From: Isoperla grammatica
Lineage: Eukaryota; Arthropoda; Insecta; Plecoptera; Perlodidae
NCBI GenBank assembly: GCA_945910005.1
Contig: OX246745.1
Span: forward strand, 7,914,765-7,978,764
Direction of reading: 5' to 3'
DNA: 64,000 nucleotides
Under the pieces are notes generated by a model. The model searched no databases and was not told where the DNA came from. It saw only the letters and a program-made list of their open reading frames with translations. Made by a program: the position numbers and the translations under genes. Every line of letters starts with the position of its first letter. Position 1 is the stretch's first letter. This document shows positions 45,232 through 55,714 of the stretch, piece by piece.

Positions 45232-45638
45232 GATGCATTGATAAATGTATACTGCCGGAAAAGTTAATAAACCAAGAAGATGGGTCGGCGCGTTGCATTG
45301 AACGGAGCCCCAATCAGTGCTCTGACTATTCTTTTATATATATGGGGGGTGCAAAGCACCTATACATTGTACATTGTCAAAAACAGCTGGGTAAAAAATA
45401 AAACATAAATATTTAATTACAAAAGGAACAATTTAAAAACACAGTGTAAGATTAAATCAGTTCACTCATAAAGACAGTGCTAAGTTAAAAACATTTTTAA
45501 GCCTGAATATAGTAAGGTAGCAGATGTGGTGTTGCAAAGATATTCAGGAAGATGGTTAAATCATTTAAGACCTACATAGTGAAAACCTTTCTCAAAAAAA
45601 CAGGTTTTGGAAGGGAATCGCAAACTTTTCACACGTCC

Positions 45639-45789
45639 TGGGCCTTGATTCTCTATGGTCAACGATAAGGTGATCACCGGTTTTGGTCGTTATGAGAAGG
45701 CTGTGACCCAATCACAGCCATCCATTCGCCTTCCGTAACGTCAGAAACCGGTGAGAAATTTACCACAGATTTAGAGAATCGGGCTCCTG
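45639..45789. mobile_element. Palindromic MITE (150 bp)
   Basis: The outer arms CTGGGCCTTGATTCTCTA and TAGAGAATCGGGCTCCTGG are inverted. The inner arms GATCACCGGTTTTGGTCGTTA and TAACGTCAGAAACCGGTGAG also pair. The centre is CTGTGACCCAATCACAG. Confidence 0.75.
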
Positions 45790-46029
45790 GTGTTGTACGC
45801 TTTGCTACAACTGTAGGAATGTAGAGATATGTGTACAGAGACCTACAGCATAATTATAGCATCTATTGTTTCCAATTGGTACTTTTTTAAACGCTGACTA
45901 TTTTGTCTTGTTAAAAATACCAAATTTAAGAACATCTACAGGTATACTATGAATGTATCAATATCATTCATTTCAATGAGACTGTCTTGACATTTATGTG
46001 CTATATACTAGTAAGGCCTACATGTTTGT

Positions 46030-46170
46030 TCAAGGTGCAGTATCTTTCTTTACGAAATCGAGATGGCAATTACACAAATGACACATTAGAATTTTTCTGT
46101 CTAGCAAGTAAAAAATTTCTTCTTCAAATTTCGACACTCTTTGAAACACTGACACAGCACTCCCGGGCAT
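46030..46170 (-). pseudogene. CGGBP1/BED-like zinc-finger fragment of a DNA transposon
   Basis: The minus-strand segment SVFQRVSKFEEEIFYLLDRK, then ILMCHLCNCHLDFVKKD, matches the opening of the CGGBP1-like zinc finger (S-x2-x-R-[IV]-x-[KQ]F, then D-x-K-x-L-x-C-x2-C-x2-x-[LV]DF-x-KK-[DS]) common in hAT-related elements. The His half is out of frame (LHLEQTC reads in another frame). Probably a decayed transposon exon. Confidence 0.45.
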
Positions 46171-46979
46171 TTTGACTTGATATGAAAAAATATAAATACA
46201 AAAACTGAGCAGAAACTGCAAGGGAGATGAAATAGGACTACGCGCAGACTTTGTCTGACAGACAAACGACGAGAGACAAATCTCGCACTCGCGACTAATT
46301 TTACTATTACTAAAGAAAACGAAAAACAATTTCTTTATTTTACTATTTTATAAAAAAAAATAAAAAAAAGTACAGTACACTTTTGTCAATTAAAGGAAAG
46401 TCGCCTTTATTTTGCCGATAAGCCCAAATTTTGCCTATTATGTAAGTTTTATTTTGCTGTGAAGTTCTAAACCTAATTACATAGCACAACTAAAGAACAT
46501 CTCTTTTTTTCCATTACAAGCAATACCGTAAAACGGGCTGAATAGACACAGGAAGGTGAATAGAAACAGTCAGCACATTAGCACTGTCTTTACGTTGGTG
46601 TCGCTTGGTTTTAAAATGTTTAAGTCCATTCAAATTTACCGCCTAACCGTCACTTATTTGTTTTCGATTTCTGCTAGTTACTTTTTTTTTCCGAGGTTTG
46701 GTTACCTGCTTCAAGCTTGGGTTTTTGAACTGACATTTCTTGGAAGAAAAATATTATAGGCTTCCACTTTCCCGGTTAGATGTAAGTATTTATATGTTTT
46801 CTTATGATGATATATGTTGTTGTATGGTATAACGAGTATAACAAGACAAATGGATAAAATCAACAGTAGCGAAGCGTCGGGGTAGACATTGAGACAGTGT
46901 CTACCCTTACCAAAAAAAAAAAGAAAAAAACATATCATGGCAAAAATGTAAAAAATATAACAAGTCGCGGGCAAAGGTT

Positions 46980-47160
46980 TGAATGAGCACGATACAACGC
47001 GCCGCGCGGACGTCTAGCTCTGAGACATATTCTGGAATGACTCTTGCCGGACACAAACTGATACCATTCTACGTCGCTGCGCATGCGCTCACTCCCTCCA
47101 CACGCTCGACACAAGCGGCTAAGTATGCGGCTATCGAGACATGTCTCAGCACGAAATAGA
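46980..47160. promoter_or_regulatory. CpG-richer segment with an NRF1-like palindrome
   Basis: TGCGCATGCGC at 47078-47088 is the consensus NRF1 site, in a local concentration of CG dinucleotides (GCGCCGCGCGGACGTC). No gene is visibly attached on either side. It could be the promoter of a transposon or of an unseen transcript. Confidence 0.35.
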
Positions 47161-47691
47161 ATGTGCGTTCACGGTTTCTCGTTTCAATTGTAGTTGCTGC
47201 GATTTTTGCCTTGGCTTGGTACAGCTTTGCTGCTTTGGCTTACTATAGTTCGAGTTAATGATTAGTGTTTTATTGAATTACTCTAAGTACATTTATAAAA
47301 CTTCATGTAAGGATTTATTTACAATGGAAGAAAATGAAAATGTGATGGACTACAATTTATAGTAAATATCTATTTTTCAGAATACTATTACAATTACTGT
47401 CACCATTATTGAGTAATTTACCATGTAAAAACAAGAGTATACGAAATATTGATATGGGCTTCCCACTATATTTAAAACCCGTGGAAACGTTGGGGAAAAA
47501 AAAAACGTGGAAACCCCGGGAAACGAGAAATATCTACGAAAAAAAAAACGCCCTGCGGGTGCAATAACTGGGGGGGCAAGCCCCCCAGACCCCCCATGTG
47601 TGAGTGTATATAATATTGTGTCTCCCCTATCAAATATTCACCCTTCGCCACTGAAAATCAACATTTGAATCAAAATTCACGCGCCAAATTT

Positions 47692-47880
47692 ATCTCTCGA
47701 TTTAAAAAATGATAGGTCAGCGATTTTTCTTTTGTATCTAGGGGATTTCTTCTTTCACACGTTGGGATTCCTTCGACATAACAAAGTAGATCTCTCGATT
47801 TAAAAAATGATAGGTCAGCGATTTTTCTTTGGTATCTAGGGAATTTCTTCTTTCACACGTTGGGATTCCTTCAACATAAC
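47692..47880. repeat. 98-bp tandem duplication
   Basis: Units beginning ATCTCTCGATTTAAAAAATG at 47692 and 47790 differ at only a few positions (for example TTTTGTATC/TTTGGTATC and CTTCGACATAAC/CTTCAACATAAC). Confidence 0.9.
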
Positions 47881-48427
47881 TTGCTGTTTTAACTTGGAGC
47901 TGGATTAACGTTGACAGCCACTTCGCACATGTTTTCGTGTTTATGTTCAGCGTGTTTCTAGTAGTAAGTATTCTGTTAATTATAACTATTATAATGCCTC
48001 GTTTTAAATAAAAAAGGAGAAATATTGTTTCCAATTGGTTGCTGAACCTAGGCATACAGTTTCTGTCGATGACATTGATCCAAATTGTGTAGTAATGAAC
48101 AAACGTGTGCAGAAATTATTCCAGTGCCAGATTCTAGGCCTAGGCTAGGGCGGGCGGCCTATAGCTAACCTCACTTCTGAATCCGATCTTCAAAGTGCTT
48201 CAAAAATATAATTTTCAGACTAAAAACATGGATATGAGAACATGGATCATGAGAATACAAAAAGATCCGAAGGTAATTTGATTATTGATTTATCAATTAT
48301 TTATAACCCGATATTTATAATAGGCTAATAATAATAATAATATATATATATCTGGCTCCTGTTTCCAACTTAAGTTAGGTCAGGGGGTGGCTATAGCCAC
48401 CAGGATTCTAGGGCACTTCAAGAGCTC

Positions 48428-48811
48428 CTAACACCGGCTTGCCAGGCCTGTCATGTCCTCTTCAAATTCACTCTCTTTTCTTCCCACCAGCTCACGCCAT
48501 CCACTTCTGTCTTCCCACAGTCTTCTTGCTTGCACTTCTTGCCAACTTCCACCTCTATCTTCTACATCATTTCTTATTTGATCTTGCCACCTCTCTCTCG
48601 GTCTACCAACTCTTCTTTTAACTTGGTCTCCACTTTCAAATTCTGTCTTTGGGATTCTGTTCTCTCCCATTCTTCTGACATGTCCATACCACCTCAACCT
48701 TTCTCGTCCTATTTTATATAACAGCTTTTCAACTCTAACTTTTGTCCTGATTTTCTGGCTTCTAATTTTGTCTAGCTTTGATATTCCGGCTATGGCTCTT
48801 ACAAACCTCAT
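48428..48811 (-). pseudogene. LINE C-terminal domain
   Basis: The frame has LRWYGHVRRMGENRIPKTEF, then GRPRERWQDQIRNDVEDRG and ARRLWEDRSGWRELV, the typical tail of these LINE proteins. It is separated from the RT frame by breaks at about 48812-48880. Confidence 0.85.
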
Positions 48812-48879
48812 TGAGGCTGCCTGGATCCTACTTGCATCTCTCTTTTAGAAGCACCTTACATTCACTAGGGAAATCCTCA

Positions 48880-49155
48880 TTAGTCATTCCACAGTAACTT
48901 TCTTACTTGCTGATAAAAAGATTCTGCTTGCGCCACCCTTTTACCAATCTCACTTCCCATCTTTGCCTCCTTTGTGATAATGCTTCCTAGGTATGCAAAC
49001 TCTTCGGTCTCCTCCAGTTCCTCTTCTCCAATTTTTATTTTGTCTCTTATTGTTCTACTCGTTCCTTTCTTTCTTGATCTTTCCATCGCCATAGTTTTAC
49101 TTTTATTTAACTTATACTGATTTTTAGTCCAAATTCCTCTGTTATGAGTTTCCAT
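48880..49155 (-). pseudogene. LINE post-RT segment, frameshifted from RT
   Basis: The frame has NKSKTMAMERS, then EEFAYLGSIITKEAKMGSEI and RVAQAESFYQQVRKLLW, the standard post-YADD region (N-x2-KT, F-x-YLG). It overlaps the RT frame by about 50 bp in a different frame, so a frameshift joins the two. Confidence 0.88.
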
Positions 49156-50323
49156 TTCATCACTTTCCTCTGAACCTCTTCAGCTGTATCTCCCCAAACC
49201 AGAATATCATCAGCATAAATCATTGTTCTTGTACCTGGTCCTTTTACCCCTGGTTCCACCTTATTTAATATTTCGTCCATGACGATTGAAAACAGTAATG
49301 GGGATAATACACTACCCTGTCTTAAGCCAGAGTTAGTCTTGAACCATTCTGTATTTCCATGTTTTGTTTGTACACAACTTGTACATTGTTGATACATGCT
49401 CCTTATTCTGTCACTCATGTTGTTGCTAACACCCTTATTGTTTAGGCACTCCCATACTTTTTCTTGGGGCATGCGATCATATGCTTTTTCTAGGTCTAAA
49501 AACACCATGTGTACACTTTGTCCTGCCTCCCACCTAGTTTCCATTATTTGCCTTACCGGTACTGCAAATATCAAGTCCGTGGTTGACCTTCCACTCCGGA
49601 AACCATACTGTTCTTCCCGTAGTTGTTGCTCTACCGATTCTTTTAATCTTACTTGTAATATTCTTTCGTATATCTTAGCTCCTTGACTCATTAGTGTGAT
49701 GCCTCTATAGTTTGCGACTTCCTTCCTGTTGCCTTTTTTATAGAGTGGGACAATCACTCCTTTCCGCCAGTCTTCAGGAACTGTTTTCTGTTGCCAGGCT
49801 GCTTTTACTACGCGATGCATCCATTCACACCCTACTGGTCCTGCTGCCTTGATCATCTCTATGTATACTTCATCTATACCTGCTGCCCTTCCATTTTTCA
49901 TACATCGAATAGCACACCTTAATTCTGTTATTGTTACATTTCCCTCTTCTTTGTCATCTTCCGGTTCTTCCATCGTTGGAGTGTTCATCTCTTCGTTACA
50001 GCTCTGAGTGTTAGTACCATTTAATAAGTTGCAAAAATGCTCTTTCCACAAAGTTTTTACTTCATCTGTTTCTTGTGTTAGTTTGCCGTTTTTGTTGTTG
50101 AGATATTTTGGACGCTCACTGTCTGTACGTTTATTTTTTATCATACCGTACAACATCTTTTTGTTTCCATCAAAGTCAACTTTCAGCTTTTCAGCCAACT
50201 TTACCAGTGATTTTTTTTTTTCCATTTTGACAGTCTCCTTTACCTCTTTTTTACTCTGTCCATATTTTAAAATATTTGTCATGGAACGGTCTTCTTCCTT
50301 CTTCTTCCATGCTTCTTTTTTCT
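49107..50323 (-). pseudogene. LINE reverse transcriptase
   Basis: The RT blocks are all visible: PEDWRKGVIVPLYKKGNR, NYRGITLMS, EEQYGFRSGRSTTDLIF, VFLDLEKAYDRMP (catalytic D), GLRQGSVLSPLLFSIVMDEI and the catalytic motif MIYADDIL. The frame is open from the hAT junction at 50323 down to about 49107. The methionine at 50282 is not the native start. Confidence 0.93.
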
Positions 50324-50331
50324 GTATTACC

Positions 50332-51947
50332 CAGTGTTGTAAACGCTACTCTAAAAAAGTAGCATGCTATCGCTAACGCTAATTGCTTAAAAAAAGTAGC
50401 TTGCTACTTTTTTCGCTACTTGCTTAAAAAAGTAGCTTCGCTTCCGCTCAGCTACTTTTTTTTAGAAGCGCGCTACTTTCACGCTACTTTCGTAAATCGT
50501 GTTACGTAAACACGCGCTTTATGATGGAGCCAGATTGTCAGTTCTGTGGTGTGAGAAATAAATAGTACGTCAATTGCTTCGATACGCCAAATAGCCTATT
50601 GTTATCGAATATCCGCGTCAACTTGGCTGTCATTCTGTCAACGCTAACGTGAATACGAACATAAGATCACGCGTTAAACTGAAGCACAGATATTTCACTT
50701 CACTTCGAGAATAGTATTTTATCTGTGACTGAGGTCAACTAGAATGCTGTTCGTAAACAAGGCTTTATTCTGACGTTACCGACATACATGTGGGAACTGG
50801 ATAAACGGGTAGCAAATTAAATTAGTACAATTATTATTAGTCAATATCCCAAACAAAGGAAACGCATCAGTCTACAACATCGACGGCGTCAAAGATGATC
50901 ACAAAGTTTTAATCAATTCAATAACAATGTCCTCGTTTCAGCTTGTCTAAAGCCAAATCAAGGGGGAATTCATTTTTTCATTTTTGTAGGTTGATCAATG
51001 ATTCATTTGTCCTTATACATATTAATATCATGTACTTGACATTGTCATTATGTCATAAGTGGTTTGTTACGGGCAGCAAATTAATAAATTCTATTAAAGT
51101 ATAATATATGGTTTTGTGTAATAATGATGAGGACTTCGAAACAGATATTATTTTAACTTTCGGCACACAAACCTTACATTGCACCATTATAGTATTGGTG
51201 CCCGATTTCCCAGCACTTTTATAAGAGAAAAACTTTTCGTATGATGGCCACGGAAGAGTAGGATTCGAAGTGGTGCTGTCGACATCATCTGCATCTTCAT
51301 CACTACTGTGAACTACATTCACACGACCACTCAAACTTGTAGGTTGATTTATTTTAAAGAAAGCCATTTGTATCACTAATAAATAAATAATAATCACTCA
51401 GTCACTAGTCACTATCGTAGCAAACCACTATAAAACTAACTCACTTCAACACGCACCATGCAAGGTTATTGTCACGTTGTGGCTACCTAGAGACTGACTG
51501 ACGAGTGACAAGGCACACGAGGAGGGTGGCAAGTGGCAACCCAACCCACGCACTTGTCGAAAGGGTGGGTTCATTCATTCAACACTCTTGCTCTCAGAAG
51601 GAGTCGTTGACCGCGGGTGGTTGCCCGTTGAAAGGCATGATGCAGGTGGCGCGTTGGGGCGGGGGGGAGGTAGTGGATGCTTCGCAGAATCAGTCGTGAT
51701 TTGCCCATTGACAGTGGAAACTAAACGAGTTTGGAAAACGAGATTTTAACGATTTTGTAATTTAATCGATTGACAAATAAATAGCGTGATTTTCCGCTAC
51801 TTTTGCGCTACTGCTACTGTTAAAATGTAGCATGCTACTCGCTACACTACCACGTTTTTGAAAGTAGCTCGCTACCGTCTCGCTACTGATGAAAAGTAGC
51901 ATGCTACCAGTAGCGCGCTACTTTTAGCGCGCTACTTTACAACACTG
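50332..51947 (-). mobile_element. hAT element inserted in the LINE (1616 bp)
   Basis: The termini CAGTGTTGTAAACGCTAC and GCGCGCTACTTTACAACACTG are inverted and flanked by a perfect 8-bp duplication GTATTACC (50324-50331 and 51948-51955). The subterminal regions are dense in GTAGC/GCTAC units, as in the 40596 element. A BED-finger-like frame remains inside at 51053-51397. Confidence 0.95.
51053..51397 (-). pseudogene. hAT BED-type zinc-finger remnant
   Basis: On the minus strand the frame has LPWPSYEKFFSYKSAGKSGT, then TIMVQCKVCVPKVK. An aromatic start followed by C-x2-C is the N-terminal half of a BED finger, the DNA-binding part of hAT transposases. The His half and the catalytic domain are missing. 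Confidence 0.55.
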
Positions 51948-51990
51948 GTATTACCGCAGCTTTTACCTTCTCGTTCCACCATGGTGTCTC

Positions 51991-51991
<1 letters not shown>

Positions 51992-52063
<72 letters not shown>
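51992..52063. repeat. (ATA)n microsatellite, about 70 bp
   Basis: About 23 uninterrupted ATA units abut the 5' truncation point of the LINE. A shorter (AAT)n/(TA)n run lies at its 3' end (48325-48350). Confidence 0.95.
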
Positions 52064-52238
52064 GGCCTAGGGCCCCCTAGGCTTAGGGTTGCCATAAGTT
52101 GTGGTGGTAAAAAGAGGACATTTTAATAAAGAGTGGTATACTCAAGGATTGATGCATATAGTGGGTCAGGGAGGGGTCAAACCCATAAAAGGTGTACAGG
52201 CTGATGGTAAGCTTGTAGTGGGCTAGTGAGGTGTTTTC

Positions 52239-52878
52239 TAGGGTTGCCAACTATTGAATATGAAAATACGGGAATTTTAAAATTGATGTGAAATGTAGAG
52301 GGAAAGAGGACGGCAATGTCCCAGTTGCCGAAGGCCAAAGCGCCGCTAGCGGACATTTTTTTTTCCCTATAATAGACGTTAGGTCCCAGAAAATGAGTTT
52401 AAGGATTTAATATTAATTTTGCAGGTGTAATTTTCTCATTCAATTACTGTTTAATTTGGGTGGGTAAACAGAATTAATATGTACCGTTTAAGCTAGTTAC
52501 CTTCTACATTTTGTCAAGCTATTTTGCATCATGTAGAAGCTTTATATCCCATTTTAAACAATTATAAAATTTTTGACACGAAATTGAGAATAAATACCAA
52601 CAACTTGTAACTCAGCTGGATGATCTGTTTCTATTGCCTAACCATTTTATGTTCCATTAATAATGAAATGATTGTCTCAACATTAGACTTTAAGTTCAAA
52701 ATGCTCGAATGCTGAAAACTGTGTACTGTTGTTAGTAGGCGGAAGTTTAGGAAATGTGTTTTTAAACAAATTGTGAAAATACGGGAAAACTGATTCCCGT
52801 GTAGAGTTGATACGGGAAGCGGGAAATCACAGTGGAAAACGGGATTTCCCGGGAAATACGGGAGAGTTGGCAACCCTA
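52239..52878. mobile_element. hAT-type element inside the tandem array (640 bp)
   Basis: The termini TAGGGTTGCCAACT and AGTTGGCAACCCTA are a perfect 14-bp inverted repeat. The flanks GTGTTTTC (52231) and GTGTTTTT (52879) match at 7 of 8 bases. The interior matches the element at 55284 almost base for base (GGTCCCAGAAAATGAGTTTA). Confidence 0.9.
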
Positions 52879-53296
52879 GTGTTTTTGTAGCCTGAGGTGT
52901 TCCCAGCTTGCAGTGAAACCCATAGGCCATAATAGGTGTAAAGGCTGATGTAGATAAGCTTGTAGTGGGCTAGTGAGAGAAATGTGTTTTCGTAGCCTGA
53001 GGTGATCCCAACTCGCAGTGAAACCCATAATAGGTGTAAAGGCTGATGTAGATAAGCTTGTAGTGGGCTAGTGAGAGAAATGTGTTTTCGTAGCCTGAGG
53101 TGATCCCAACTCGCAGTGAAACCCATAATAGGTGTAAAGGCTGATGTAGATAAGCTTGTAGTGGGCTAGTGAGAGAAATTAGTTTTCGTAGCTTGAGGTG
53201 ATCGCAGCTTGTAGTGAAACCTATAATAAGTGTAAAGGCTGATGTAGATAAGCTTGTAGTGGGCTAGTGAGAGAAATGTGTTTTCGTTGCCTGAGG

Positions 53297-53326
53297 CCGG
53301 GAAATACGGGAGAGTTGGCAACCCTA
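53297..53326. mobile_element. Captured 30-bp right end of the hAT element
   Basis: CCGGGAAATACGGGAGAGTT followed by GGCAACCCTA reappears inside the array after CCTGAGG, followed again by GTGTTTTTGTAGCCTGAGG. It is the right end of the 52239 element, copied with the adjoining unit during array expansion. Confidence 0.85.
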
Positions 53327-54426
53327 GTGTTTTTGTAGCCTGAGGTGTTTCCAGCTCGCAGTGAAACCCATAGGCCATAATAGGTGTAAAGGCTGATGTA
53401 GATAAGCTTGTAGTGGGCTAGTGAGAAAAATGTGTTTTCGTAGCCTGAGGTGATCCCAGCTCGCAGTGAAACCCATAATAGGTGTAAAGGCTGATGTAGA
53501 TAAGCTTGTAGTGGGCTAGTGAGAGAAATGTGTTTTCGTAGCCTGAGATGATCGCAGCTCGCAGTGAAATCCATAATAGGTGTAAAGCCTGGTGTAGATA
53601 AACTTGATCCTACAATCCGTTATCTGTGCTTCTATATAGGCCTACATGTTTAAAAATTATAACAATCGTTTTTGTAGGTAGGCCTAGTGGTGTAGGGGTG
53701 GGGGGGTTAAGCCCCAATATTCCCTTCGGTATGCCACTGAAAATAATGATACCATTTATACTTAAAGCAGTGTTGTAAGGAACCTGAGGCCTAAATGCGA
53801 CTAATCGAATGGTGTACTGACACCTGCATTTTTCGTGATAAAGACGCGATCCGGCCGAAGTGAAACCAAAAACCCGGACATTTCATGCTTTGGGACATTT
53901 CATGCTTTTATTAAAAAGCCGTCCGGATGCATGAAGAGCATATGAAAAAGAGGACATGTCCGGGTTTAACCGGACAAATGGCAACCCTACCTAGGCCTAT
54001 TTATCTCGGGAACTAGGCCCTGCGTTAGGCCTAGGTCTACTGAAGGTGATTACTATGATATTTTGTATAAAATGACCTATAATCACAGTCATAGTGAAGT
54101 TAAATCTGGAGGACAGCGGATACACGCCCAAAACTCAAATTTTTAGTAAAAGTATACGACAGCGTGTCATTTGAAAACACCGATTCATAATAATAGTAGC
54201 CTATTGATACAATGTGAAAGTGTAATATATTTTTTCCTCTGGAGCTGTAGCCCCCAGACCTCCCACTATTTTAACCAAATTTGCTAAAACAACACATTAG
54301 TATTCAGTGGTATTGGGGGGTAGGCCTATATGCGAGTTAACGGCATAGGCCTAAACCAAAAATAAATATTGGCAACCCTGTATACCTAAAAAAATATGCA
54401 GGTTATACGCTGTATACGGCGTAGCC

Positions 54427-55148
54427 CAGGCATGGGCAACCTTTTCCATCCGCGGGCAAAATTATGATTTTCTGTACGTGCCGCGCGCCAAATTCGATTT
54501 CAATTTAATTATTGATGTAACGATATAGTATTCAATTTCTATTTTTTATACCGTATATCTATTTCAAATGTTCTTGTATTGTTTTCCAACTCATTGTAAA
54601 ATTGCATGATTGAAGTTTACAACTACTACTTGCGGATTGGGTAAAAAAATCCCTCCCCCCGTAAGAACTTTCCTTCTACTGAATAGTATTCCCCTGACAG
54701 GAACATGACTCGTTATCTTGAAACACATGACACTCACTATCAACTTTTCGTTTTTTAAAACTGTGCAAGATGCTATTTTGGAACACACTGCACAGTAATG
54801 GACATGCAGCGACTGGCCGCAAAGGCGTAAGAGACGCAGAGGCGGGAAGAGCCGAATGTGGTAGATACCGTTCATTCCCGGAATCCGGGGTGATGGTCAC
54901 ATGACTCGAGGGTAGTTACATACTGCATAATACATATAACTATTATTACTGACTACAGTGGGCCACCTAGTGACACTGACACGGCGTGACTGTTGTCGAC
55001 AGTGCACACACAATTAACATTTTCAAGACTGATACATGAAATTAAAACTTTTCCCAAAATAAACGGTTGGCTAAATTTGTAATTATATTTTTAGTCCCGC
55101 GGGCCGAATAAAAAGGCCGGCCCGTGGGCCGTAGGTTGCCCATGCCTG
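54427..55148. mobile_element. hAT-type non-autonomous element (722 bp)
   Basis: The termini CAGGCATGGGCAACCT and AGGTTGCCCATGCCTG are a perfect 16-bp inverted repeat, flanked by a perfect 8-bp duplication GCGTAGCC (54419-54426 and 55149-55156). The subterminal GC-rich motif CCGCGGGC occurs at both ends. No intact transposase. Confidence 0.94.
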
Positions 55149-55714
55149 GCGTAGCCTATACCTCTTGGTATACATAAAGAAATCATGTCCTCCAAAGAGC
55201 AAAATAATAATAAAAATAGCAGTAAATTTTGCAATGATATTATCACCATTAGCAAAAAAAATATCCTATATGCCTATACAAAATAGGGTTGCCAACTATT
55301 GAATATGAAAATACGGGAATTTTAAAATTGATCTGAAATGTAGAGGGAAAGAGGACGGCGATGTCCCAGTTGCCGAAGGCCAAATCGCCGCAGGGGCAAA
55401 AATGTTTTCCCATAATAGACCTTAGGTCCCAGAAAATGAGTTTAGGGATTTGATATTAACTTTGCAGGTGTAATTTTCTCATTCAGTTAATGTTTAATTT
55501 GGGAGGGTAAATTGAATTAATATGTACCTTCTACATTTTGTCAAGCTATTTTGCATCACGTAGAATCATTAGGCTATAAGCTTATCCCGTTTTAAATAAT
55601 TTTAACATTTTTGACATGAAAGAGAATAAATACCAACAACTTGTAACTTTTCTGGTTGATCTGTTTCTATTGTGTAACCATTTATGTACCATCATGTATC
55701 ATAATGAAACAATA

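Larger units (their letters stand above)
45790..48315. other. Intergenic, one CpG-richer promoter-like stretch and a duplication
   Basis: Apart from the zinc-finger fragment, the segment holds a CpG-richer patch at 46980-47160, homopolymer A runs at 46910-46930 and 47500-47550, a CTGGGGGGGCAAGCCCCCCAG hairpin at about 47569, and a 98-bp duplication at 47692. Confidence 0.5.
48316..51990 (-). mobile_element. LINE (non-LTR retrotransposon), 5'-truncated, split by a hAT element
   Basis: Minus-strand element. Its 3' end lies near 48350 and it carries RT and a C-terminal domain. Its 5' end is truncated near 51990. The coding frame leaves the RT fragment at 50323 (…VIQKKEAWKKK), and the upstream coding piece TPWWNEKVKAA resumes at 51956-51991 past the hAT element. 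Both outer sides are (ATA)n: 48325-48350 and 51992-52063. Confidence 0.88.
52110..53610. repeat. 98-bp tandem array, about 7 units
   Basis: Units contain GATAAGCTTGTAGTGGGCTAG and GTAGCCTGAGGTGATCCCA. The AAGCTT marks lie near 52209, 52957, 53054, 53152, 53251, 53404 and 53502, i.e. 97-99 bp apart except across the two transposon pieces. Reading frames on the minus strand across it are repeat artefacts. Confidence 0.9.
52084..53989. mobile_element. hAT-like element carrying a tandem array (1906 bp)
   Basis: The termini TAGGGTTGCCAT and ATGGCAACCCTA are a 12-bp inverted repeat. The flanks CCTAGGCT (52076) and CCTAGGCC (53990) match at 7 of 8 bases. AAAAAGAGGACAT lies near both ends in direct orientation. 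The interior is a 98-bp tandem array plus a separate hAT insertion. Confidence 0.75.

Noticed and set aside
48439..48721. Plus-strand frames opposite the LINE
   Set aside because: Antisense shadows of the LINE C-terminal domain.
52827..53574. Minus-strand open frames of 70-117 codons with repeating SLAHYKLIYISLYTYYG-like segments
   Set aside because: They are read-through of the 98-bp tandem array in different frames, since 98 is not a multiple of three. No start context or family likeness.
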